This document shows, in pieces, positions 7,757-14,515 of a stretch of DNA of 22,455 nt (its first letter is position 1; each line of letters starts with the position of its first letter). Origin of the DNA: a virus. The stretch covers positions 1 to 22,455 of the IMG/VR virus record IMGVR_UViG_3300010354_000734; one strand, given 5' to 3'. Made by a program: the position numbers and the translations under genes. Below the pieces are notes generated by a model, which saw only the letters and a program-made list of their open reading frames with translations, did not search any database and had not been told where the DNA came from.

Positions 7757-8030
7757 GGATTCGCGCCTAGATAGGGTCGGGGTCGCTGGCTATAACAAGC
7801 CCAAGCGCACCCCGTCTCACCCTACGAAGTCCCACGTTGTGGTGGCTAAGCAGGGCGACCAGGTTAAGACAATTAGATTCGGTCAGCAAGGCGTGAGCGG
7901 ATCGCCAGCCAAGAAAGGCGAAAGCGAAGCAGACAAGAACCGGCGCGCATCGTTCAAAGCGCGGCATGCTGCCAACATAGCCAAGGGTAAAATGAGTGCT
8001 GCCTACTGGGCTGATAAAGTGAAGTGGTAG
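7746..8030 (+). CDS. Conserved small basic phage protein, function unknown
   Basis: The 94-residue product starts at a GTG with AGGG just upstream; this start gives the usual N-terminus MAAKDSRLDRVGVAGYNKPK. The middle reads KSHVVVAKQGDQVKTIRFGQ, and the end has RRASFKARHAANIAKGKMSA followed by AYWADKVKW. This FGQQG...SFKARHxxNI...SAAYWAxxVKW pattern recurs in small proteins of many unrelated phages, including marine and cyanobacterial ones, usually in structural regions. It is strongly basic (many Lys and Arg), which would suit DNA contact in the head or a processed virion part, but no function is established that I know of. Confidence 0.82.
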   Translation: MAAKDSRLDRVGVAGYNKPKRTPSHPTKSHVVVAKQGDQVKTIRFGQQGVSGSPAKKGESEADKNRRASFKARHAANIAKGKMSAAYWADKVKW

Positions 8031-8033
8031 CCG

Positions 8034-9437
8034 ATGCAAATCCCAATTCTTAGCGGCGTTTATGCAGATAGCGGACCTGATTTCCGGGTTTCTTATCCGG
8101 TGAATCTGTTCGTCGTCCCAGGCCCGAACGGAATCAGCGATTCTTATCTAAGACCCGCTGACGGCATTACGTCGGTAGGGATTGGGCCTGGCGTTGATCG
8201 CGGCGGGATCAACTGGAAAGGCGTGCATTACCGGGTCATGGGGCCCTCGCTGGTCAGCATTACAGCCGACGGTGTGGTGACCACTATCGGAGGCGTTGGC
8301 GGAACTGTTGATCCTGTCACGTTCGACTATAGCTTCGATCGTCTGGCTATCGCATCGGTTGGCGATCTGTACTACTGGAATGAGATTTCATTGCAGCAGG
8401 TGCTGGACCCAGATCTAGGCGACGTGGTGGATGTCGTCTGGGTTGACGGCTACTTTATGACGACCGACGGCACTTCGCTTGTCGTCACCGAGCTTACAGA
8501 CCCATTTTCAGTTAATCCGCTCAAATATGGATCGAGTGAGGTCGATCCCGATAGCGTCGTTGCATTGCTCAAGACTAGAAACGAGGTCTATGCGCTCAAC
8601 CGAAACACGATTGAAGTGTTCGACAACATCGGCGGGGACTTTTTCCCGTTTCAGCGCATCGATGGGGCGCAGATCACTAAAGGCTGCATTGGCACCCATG
8701 CTTGCTGTGTGTTCGAGGATGCAATCGCATTCCTAGGCAGCGGCAGGAATGAGGCCCCGTCTATTTACATTGGCGGAAATGGCCAGGCCAAGCAGATCAG
8801 CTCCCACGAAGTTGACCGGCTGCTGTTGAACTACACTGAGGCACAACTATCCGAGGTCAATTTAGAGGCCAGGAACGACAAGGCACAGCGGCTGCTATAC
8901 GTCCACCTGCCGGACCGTACACTCGTTTATGACGCCACTGCATCCGAGGCATTGCAGCAGCCTATATGGGTGACACTCACTAGCGCGCTTTCTGGCTTCT
9001 CGCAATATCGTGCGAACTCGCTGGTATGGGTTTATGACAACTGGTGGGTGGGCGATCCGACTAGCTATGCCTTCGGCAAACTTACGCAATCGGTGGGCAC
9101 TCATTGGGGCTCGACGGTACGCTGGGAGTTCGCCACCTCGATCATGTACGCAGAGGGGCGCGGGGCAATATTGCACCAGCTCGAGCTAGTGGCGCTAACC
9201 GGACGCATTGCCCTGGGATCAGACCCGACGCTCAGCACCTCATACTCTACCGATGGCGTGACTTGGAGCCAGCCTAAATTTATCAAGGCAGGCGCACAGG
9301 GAGATCGGGCTAAGCGCCTGGCATGGTTTGGCCAGGGCTATATGCGCAACTTCCGGGCGCAGCGATTCCAGGGTGACACACAGACGCACCTGGCATTCGC
9401 AAGGCTTGAGGCTCAGGTCGAAGGGCTGGCGTACTGA
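8034..9437 (+). CDS. P22 gp10-like tail accessory / packaged-DNA stabilisation protein
   Basis: In P22, gp10 forms a hexamer under gp4 that continues the tail channel and holds the needle. The 467 residues compare with 472 in P22. Matching elements include the N-terminal YPVNLFVVP with a following LRPADGITSVG (P22 LPVNMLATP...LRSFPGITKRY), NRNTIEVFDNIG (P22 GSSTIEYFSLTG), KGCIGTHACCVFEDAIAFLG (P22 KGIAGTYCKTPFADSYAFIS), APSIYIGGNGQAKQIS (P22 APSVYIIGSGQASPIA) and LLYVHLPDRTLVYDA (P22 LLIIHLPRHVLVYDA). The fold is expected to be a beta-propeller-like barrel. Only three bases separate it from the preceding gene, and its TGA overlaps the next ATG. No strong ribosome binding site is seen, so translation may depend on coupling. 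Confidence 0.93.
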   Translation: MQIPILSGVYADSGPDFRVSYPVNLFVVPGPNGISDSYLRPADGITSVGIGPGVDRGGINWKGVHYRVMGPSLVSITADGVVTTIGGVGGTVDPVTFDYSFDRLAIASVGDLYYWNEISLQQVLDPDLGDVVDVVWVDGYFMTTDGTSLVVTELTDPFSVNPLKYGSSEVDPDSVVALLKTRNEVYALNRNTIEVFDNIGGDFFPFQRIDGAQITKGCIGTHACCVFEDAIAFLGSGRNEAPSIYIGGNGQAKQISSHEVDRLLLNYTEAQLSEVNLEARNDKAQRLLYVHLPDRTLVYDATASEALQQPIWVTLTSALSGFSQYRANSLVWVYDNWWVGDPTSYAFGKLTQSVGTHWGSTVRWEFATSIMYAEGRGAILHQLELVALTGRIALGSDPTLSTSYSTDGVTWSQPKFIKAGAQGDRAKRLAWFGQGYMRNFRAQRFQGDTQTHLAFARLEAQVEGLAY

Positions 9438-10342
9438 TGGCCAACAAACTCGGTCTAACTCGCGATCAGCTTGCCTCGTTCCTGAAAGACCCGGAGCAGA
9501 TCAAGCAATTCGAGCAGCTATTTAGGACTGTCGATACCACGACAACCATCATCCTTCCGGCTATCGACACCGATGCGGGTATTGGTGAGTCGCAGGCACA
9601 GGAAGCGCTAGGCAATATCGTCGCGCTTAGCCGAGACACGGCGGCACAGATCGGAAGTATTCAGGGGGAGCTCGAGGAGATCACATCTGAACTTCGTCGT
9701 GTTGATGTTGACGTTCAATCGCTAGGGCTCAAATATGACGACACGCTGGCCGCAAGAATCGAACAATTGCAGAGTGAGGTCAATGGGCTATCGTCGATTG
9801 CGATGGTCGACACGCTGTCGGCAAGAGTCGAGCAACTGCAAAGCACTCTAGACGGACTAGCGTCCATTGCGATGGTTGATACTCAGCCAAAGCGGCGCCG
9901 GCTTGGTGCGTTTTACGATACGACCACGCAAACGGCTGCGGCTATCAATACCGCCTATGCCGCTACGTTTAACACCACTGCATTGTCGGACGGCGTCTAT
10001 ATAGGCTCACCGACTTCGCGGATATACGTAGACACCGAGGCAACCTATAATTTTCAATTCTCTATGCAGCTCGATAATACGAGCGGCGGCAACCATTTGG
10101 CCTTTTTATGGTATAGGATAAACGGGGCAGACGTTGCCAACTCGGCAAGCCAGATTCGGCTAAAAGGATCGGATGGCGAGCTTGTCGCGGCATGGAATTT
10201 TGTAGAAAGACTCAAGGCTGGCGACTATTTCGAGCTCATGTGGTCTGTTAACGATACAGCCGTGGAGATGACGGCATCGGCAGCAGTTGCGCCAGTTCCT
10301 GGCATTCCTTCCGTGCTTCTTAGCGTGGCAACGTGTGATTGA
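9437..10342 (+). CDS. Probable tail needle (gp26-like) with coiled-coil stalk and C-terminal beta knob
   Basis: In P22 the needle is a trimeric coiled coil that plugs the tail channel right below gp10, and its gene follows gene 10, as here. The 301-residue product has a short N-terminal helical part (1-35), a Thr/Ile-rich segment, a heptad-like stretch (about 52-125, SIQGELEEITSELRRVDVDV), a tandem 23-residue repeat at 104-149 and, after a basic PKRRR at 151-155, a beta-rich C-terminal domain (about 156-301) with AFLWYRINGADVANSASQIR and AGDYFELMWSVND. The last pattern resembles C1q/TNF-like knobs, a fold reported for the Sf6 needle knob. The N-terminal plug sequence of P22 gp26 is not obvious, so this is called from gene order and architecture. 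A short fibre is the alternative. Confidence 0.72.
   Translation: MANKLGLTRDQLASFLKDPEQIKQFEQLFRTVDTTTTIILPAIDTDAGIGESQAQEALGNIVALSRDTAAQIGSIQGELEEITSELRRVDVDVQSLGLKYDDTLAARIEQLQSEVNGLSSIAMVDTLSARVEQLQSTLDGLASIAMVDTQPKRRRLGAFYDTTTQTAAAINTAYAATFNTTALSDGVYIGSPTSRIYVDTEATYNFQFSMQLDNTSGGNHLAFLWYRINGADVANSASQIRLKGSDGELVAAWNFVERLKAGDYFELMWSVNDTAVEMTASAAVAPVPGIPSVLLSVATCD
9746..9883 (+). repeat. Tandem 69-bp coding repeat in the probable needle
   Basis: Two consecutive units of 23 codons encode LAARIEQLQSEVNGLSSIAM+VDT (residues 104-126) and LSARVEQLQSTLDGLASIAM+VDT (127-149). Sixteen of 23 residues are identical and most changes are conservative. The DNA has diverged at many third positions (for example CAATTGCAG versus CAACTGCAA), so the duplication is not recent. 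Confidence 0.93.
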
Positions 10343-10350
10343 GGTAAAAA

Positions 10351-10686
10351 ATGGCTGTTATCACTAAAGCGCTACTGGATAGCAAATATCTAGAATCAGT
10401 TCAGACGACGCAATACACGGCTACCAACTGCCGGGCACTGGTCACCAAGGCCAGCATTACGAACAATGACACTGTAAACCGAACGGTGTCGATCAATATA
10501 GTTCCGGCTGCTGGCAGCGCGTCAAACTCAAACCGAGTGATCGCTACCAAAACCATCGTCCCGAACGAGACCTATCTATGCCCTGAGCTATCCGGGCAGG
10601 TGGTCGAGAACGGCGGGTTTATCTCGACGATCGCCAGCGCGGCGTCGGCTCTTACGATTCGGATTAACGGTCAGGAAATAACCTAA
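10351..10686 (+). CDS. Conserved small phage structural-region protein
   Basis: The 111-residue product reads MAVITKALLDSKYLESVQTT, then KASITNNDTVNRTVSINIVP, VPNETYLCPELSGQVVENGG and ends SALTIRINGQEIT. This beta-rich design (start on KAL...KY, a VxVNIVPxxGxAxxSN core, then ExYxCPELxGxxLxxGGxIS and SALxIRxxGxE) is common in phage genomes next to tail or head genes. It is probably a small beta-sandwich protein, perhaps a fibre tip or connector component, but no function is established that I know of. GAGGT lies eight bases before the ATG. The next gene starts on the base right after its stop. Confidence 0.8.
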   Translation: MAVITKALLDSKYLESVQTTQYTATNCRALVTKASITNNDTVNRTVSINIVPAAGSASNSNRVIATKTIVPNETYLCPELSGQVVENGGFISTIASAASALTIRINGQEIT

Positions 10687-11094
10687 ATGGATAAGGCCCG
10701 TTTACCTGCTCTAATGCTTGGGAAGTTTAGAGGCATCGAAGTCGAAGAGCCGTTCGTCACGACCGCTGAGAACTCAAAGAATACAAAGCTCGTGATCGAC
10801 CAGTGGTCGCTTGGTCCGCTCGTTCCGGAGATTCAGCCAGACGCAAATAAGCCCTTTTGGTCTAAGCTGGCCAAGGCGTGGCAGGTGACCGAGAAAGAAG
10901 CGCGGCGGCGTTTCTGCGCGAATTGCGAATATTTCAAGAATGACACTACATTCCAGGCGAAGATGGAGCGGATCCCGCTTAACAGGTACGACACCGGCGC
11001 AGGTGGTCGCGGGTTCTGCGAAAAGTTCGACTTTATCTGTCATAACCTCCGCGTTTGTCAGGCTTGGGAAGAGCGCGAAGAAGGGGAAGAGTGA
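10687..11094 (+). CDS. Conserved Cys-rich phage protein, possible metal or Fe-S site
   Basis: The 135-residue product has five cysteines, all in its second half: C77 and C80 in RRRFCANCEYF, then C111, C118 and C124 in GFCEKFDFICHNLRVCQAW, with H119 next to the fourth. The spacing (CxxC, then C-x6-C-x5-C) looks like a zinc or iron-sulfur binding site, and the sequence type (ARRRxCANCEYF...GGRGxCxKFDFICHNLRxCQAW) recurs in many phages between tail and ejection genes. The role is unknown to me; related proteins are sometimes described as resembling high-potential iron-sulfur proteins. The start directly abuts the previous stop and the TGA overlaps the next ATG. The C-terminus is very acidic. Confidence 0.82.
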   Translation: MDKARLPALMLGKFRGIEVEEPFVTTAENSKNTKLVIDQWSLGPLVPEIQPDANKPFWSKLAKAWQVTEKEARRRFCANCEYFKNDTTFQAKMERIPLNRYDTGAGGRGFCEKFDFICHNLRVCQAWEEREEGEE

Positions 11095-13133
11095 TGGCCT
11101 CATCCAATCAACAAGCGTCTAAAAATCAACCTAAATCGGTAAGCAGCTTTGATGCTTACGACGCAGCAAAAATAGCACTTGGAAGGGTTAACTCTGATGA
11201 GTTAGCGGCTACAAAACAAGGCTTGCTAGAGGCTGGTTCTGAAATTGGTCTAAATCAGGAAGACGATTTAGACTCTATGATCGAAATATTTGAGTACATA
11301 TCAAGCAATCCAGATGCTTACCAAGCTGCCATTAAAGAATTGGCCAGCAAGGACTATATAGACGCCGAAGATTTTCCAGAGCAATTCGACCCTCAGTTTT
11401 TGGGCACAGTGCTTGCGATGCTACATGAGTTGCAGGCATCAGGATTGCCAAGCGCAGAGCAAACAACACAAACCAAATCACCGGTTAATGAGATTCAAAA
11501 TTTGAATCGTGGCAATGTTTCTGAAATTGCTAGCCAACTTGCATCTTATGGGCGGCATGGAGATACCATGCTTGCTCATATAACACCAGAAGAAGCAGAA
11601 ATACTCAAAAGCCGAGGGGGGTCTGGGACCATCAACCCTATTACTGGCTTGCCAGAATTTTTTCTTAAAAAACTTGCAAAAAAAATAAAGCAAGGCGTTA
11701 AAAAAGTCGCCAGTGCAGCAAAAAAAGTATTAAACACACCTGTTGGTAGAATTGTAGGAACTGTGGCACTAGCAACAGTTCTAGGCCCCGCTGGAGTTGG
11801 GCTGTCGACTGGTTTGGCTGGCGCTGCCGCTGGTGCTGGAGCAAGTTTGGCGGCAGGCGGATCGGCCAAAGAGGCCCTTGTGTCTGGCGCGATGGGATAC
11901 ATCGGAGGCGGCGGCACGGTCATGGGTGCAAACCCAGTGACAGCAGTAGGAAGTTATCTTCCTGGCGCAACAGGATCGGCGCTTAATACTGGATTGGCAA
12001 CCGGAGCAATTGCAACCGGGGTAGGTAAATTGGCAGGCATGAGCACTGCCGATGCATTAAAAATGGGTATTACTTCAGGCACAGCGGCCGGCCTGCAAAA
12101 TGCGATTGGCAATCGTATTGCTACAAAGCCATCAATTGGGGAAGGGGTTGGTCCTAAAAACTTAAGTTCTCTAGAATCGTCCGCATACGGAGCTTCACCA
12201 TCGCTTACTGGAAGCCCATTTCTTAATGGGGGCGTCGAAGCGCCTCCTTTAACGTTTGAGACTGCTGGAGCTAGTGGGTTTGATGTGCCAGTGCTTACTG
12301 GCAGCAACCCATTTGAGCCTCCTCCAACGCTTTGGGATGCTGTAGGCGATTCAATTAAAGCATCAGCAAACAAGATCGGGGATGCTGTAGTTAATACAGT
12401 AAAACCCCCATCAGACACCGGCGGTCTAATGAGCTGGCTGGGGGCTCCGGCCGCCCAGCTAGCAGGCCAGGCTATTAACGCGGGCGTGCAATACGCAGCA
12501 GCGGACAGAGCATCGGAGCAGCAACAGCGAGCCGCCCAGGCTGCTATGGATGAGCAGCGGCGGCAGTTCGACATCACTCGCCAGAGCCTGGCGCCGTTCG
12601 TTCAGGCAGGCACGCAAGCGCTCGGAGGTTTTGCTCCATATCAAACGGCTGGCCTACAGGCGTTTGGCCAACAGCAGGCATTAGCGGGCCTACAGGGTGA
12701 GCAAGCGCAGCGGCAGGCTATTGGAGCGCTTGAGGCGTCGCCAGAATATCAAGCGCTCGCTAGGCAGGGCGAGGAAGCCATTCTGCAACGTGCATCGGCC
12801 ACCGGCGGACTACGCGGCGGGAATGTTCAGGCAGCCCTGGCTCAGTTCCGGCCGGCGATGCTGCAACAGCTTATTGACCAGCAATATCAGCGCTTAGGAG
12901 GCTTTGCTGGAACTGGCTTACAGACGACCACGAACCTCGCTGAAATGGGCCGGGCTGCGGCTACTCAGCAGGGGACGTTTGGGGCTAATGCTGCATCCAA
13001 CATTGGTAGCCTATTGACCCAACAAGGCCAGGCACAGGCAGGTGGCACGCTAGGAATGGCGCGCGGGGTGTCTGAGTTACTCAGTGCACCGGCTCAGATT
13101 TATGGCTTTCAGCGCGGACTAAGGCAGGCTTAA
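11094..13133 (+). CDS. Large ejection-type protein (DNA transfer protein p32-like C-terminus)
   Basis: The ATG at 11094 (TGATG overlap, AAGGGGAAG upstream) is preferred over upstream codons; it gives 679 residues. Four regions are visible. Residues 1-135 are a polar, partly helical region. Residues 155-190 carry GDTMLAHITPEEAEILKSRG followed by GSGTINPITGLPEFF, a block recurrent in phage ejection or tail proteins. Residues 191-345 have a Lys-rich amphipathic helix then long Gly/Ala-rich hydrophobic stretches, suited to membrane insertion. The C-terminal 230 or so residues (SLAPFVQAGTQALGGFAPYQ, then ASPEYQALARQGEEAILQRA, ATGGLRGGNVQAALAQFRP) match proteins annotated as DNA transfer protein p32 in podophages. 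Like P22 gp7, gp16 and gp20 it is expected to be packed in the head and ejected with DNA. The first 600 bases are more A/T-rich than the neighbours. Confidence 0.83.
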   Translation: MASSNQQASKNQPKSVSSFDAYDAAKIALGRVNSDELAATKQGLLEAGSEIGLNQEDDLDSMIEIFEYISSNPDAYQAAIKELASKDYIDAEDFPEQFDPQFLGTVLAMLHELQASGLPSAEQTTQTKSPVNEIQNLNRGNVSEIASQLASYGRHGDTMLAHITPEEAEILKSRGGSGTINPITGLPEFFLKKLAKKIKQGVKKVASAAKKVLNTPVGRIVGTVALATVLGPAGVGLSTGLAGAAAGAGASLAAGGSAKEALVSGAMGYIGGGGTVMGANPVTAVGSYLPGATGSALNTGLATGAIATGVGKLAGMSTADALKMGITSGTAAGLQNAIGNRIATKPSIGEGVGPKNLSSLESSAYGASPSLTGSPFLNGGVEAPPLTFETAGASGFDVPVLTGSNPFEPPPTLWDAVGDSIKASANKIGDAVVNTVKPPSDTGGLMSWLGAPAAQLAGQAINAGVQYAAADRASEQQQRAAQAAMDEQRRQFDITRQSLAPFVQAGTQALGGFAPYQTAGLQAFGQQQALAGLQGEQAQRQAIGALEASPEYQALARQGEEAILQRASATGGLRGGNVQAALAQFRPAMLQQLIDQQYQRLGGFAGTGLQTTTNLAEMGRAAATQQGTFGANAASNIGSLLTQQGQAQAGGTLGMARGVSELLSAPAQIYGFQRGLRQA

Positions 13134-13136
13134 CCC

Positions 13137-14513
13137 ATGGCAAACCCATTCGATTACAGTCTAAACACACAGAGCCCGCTTGAGTCGATGGTCGGCGGGT
13201 ATAGGGCAGGCGCTAACATTGCTGCTATCGAGCAAGAGCAGCAAGCCAGACAGCAGGCCATGCAACTGGCTGCGATGAAACAGCAGCAGGAAATGATGCT
13301 GCAACAGCAAAAGCAGGCCGCTTTTGATAGGCTCAATGCCCCAGACGTAACGCCAAACGATTATAGAAACGCGGCATTGCTTGGCAACAAAGAGCAGTCG
13401 GAAGTCATCATGAAGATGATGGCGCAAAACGACGAAGCCACGAACCGAGCAACGATTAGTAAGTTGGCTCCGACCGTGTTTGCTCTGCACGCAAACAAAC
13501 CGGAGCGTGCTATCTCAGCGCTTGAGCAACAGTTGCAGGCATATCAAGACAATCCAGCCGCGCAGCAGCAGATTCAATCTCAGATCGACGCTATTAAGAC
13601 AGACCCAGAGTCAGCCAAGCTTGAGCTGACTGGTGTTTTGTCGCTGGTTCCTGGCGGCGAGAAAATTCTTGAAAACGTTTTAAGTTTGACTAAAGAAAAT
13701 CGCGCTCAATCAGAAGAAAAACGTGCGGCAGAATTGCATGCTACCGAGGTTAGCAAAGGAAAGTCAGAGGCAGAAATAAAACAAGCAGAAGCAGAATTTG
13801 CTAGGAAAAACCAGATCGCAAAACTTCAGCAGCAAGCCGCTTCACTTGGGCTTACCAAGGCTCAGACAAATCAGGCAATTGCTCAGACGAGAAATCTGAC
13901 AGAGCAAGGTCAAATGATGGCGCTTGATTTTAAGGCAGCTCTTAATGGTTTGCCATTGCCAAGCAAAGGAGGAGGGACTAAACCGGCATCAGCAGCGACT
14001 GAAGATGAAAGAAAGGCAGCAGGATGGCTAGCTCAGGCTGATAATTCATACAAAAACATGCTGTCAGCCATGTACACTAAAGAAGGAAAGGCTACAGGGG
14101 CTGAAAAACCAGGGTTTTTAGAAACTGTTACTCCTTTAGGTTTTGGAGCAGGTGCAGTAAGGTCTACTGAGCGCCAAAAGTTTGTACAGGCATCAGAATC
14201 ATTGGGTGAGGCGATTTTAAGGGCTGCAACAGGTGCAGGTGTAAACAAAGATGAAGCCGCACAAAAAGCCCGTGAATTGACTCCTGTTTTTACTGATGAC
14301 GAAGAGACGCGCAAGCAAAAATTGGATGCAATACCAATGTATCTAAAATCGTTGCACACAAGAGCAGGTCGTGCAGCGCCAGAAAATTACGAAATCCCGC
14401 AGCCGCCAAAATCTGCTCAGGCTCAGCAGCCAGTCATCTACGCAAGAAACCCACAAACAGGCCAGCGGATCATGTCTAATGATGGCGGGAAAACTTGGGC
14501 GCAAGCGAGGTAA
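13137..14513 (+). CDS. Second ejection-type (DNA injection) protein
   Basis: The 458-residue product begins MANPFDYSLNTQSPLESMVG, then a long Gln/Ala-rich coiled coil (about 29-66). Helical, charged sequence continues to about 280, with heptad-like Lys/Glu/Ala runs at 186-255. The C-terminal part has RQKFVQASESLGEAILRAAT then GAGVNKDEAAQKARELTPVF, a pattern I recognise from phage DNA ejection proteins, and it ends VIYARNPQTGQRIMSNDGGK followed by TW. Its place between two other ejection-type proteins and before the tailspike matches the P22 order of genes 7, 20 and 16, though one-to-one correspondence cannot be claimed. No signal peptide or enzymatic motif is seen. It starts four bases after the previous stop. 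Confidence 0.78.
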   Translation: MANPFDYSLNTQSPLESMVGGYRAGANIAAIEQEQQARQQAMQLAAMKQQQEMMLQQQKQAAFDRLNAPDVTPNDYRNAALLGNKEQSEVIMKMMAQNDEATNRATISKLAPTVFALHANKPERAISALEQQLQAYQDNPAAQQQIQSQIDAIKTDPESAKLELTGVLSLVPGGEKILENVLSLTKENRAQSEEKRAAELHATEVSKGKSEAEIKQAEAEFARKNQIAKLQQQAASLGLTKAQTNQAIAQTRNLTEQGQMMALDFKAALNGLPLPSKGGGTKPASAATEDERKAAGWLAQADNSYKNMLSAMYTKEGKATGAEKPGFLETVTPLGFGAGAVRSTERQKFVQASESLGEAILRAATGAGVNKDEAAQKARELTPVFTDDEETRKQKLDAIPMYLKSLHTRAGRAAPENYEIPQPPKSAQAQQPVIYARNPQTGQRIMSNDGGKTWAQAR

Positions 14514-14515
14514 AT

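Noticed and set aside
11954-12577. 207-codon minus-strand frame inside the first ejection protein
   Set aside because: It lies wholly opposite a recognised coding region and gives a Pro/Ala/Ser-rich sequence with no motif or start signal.
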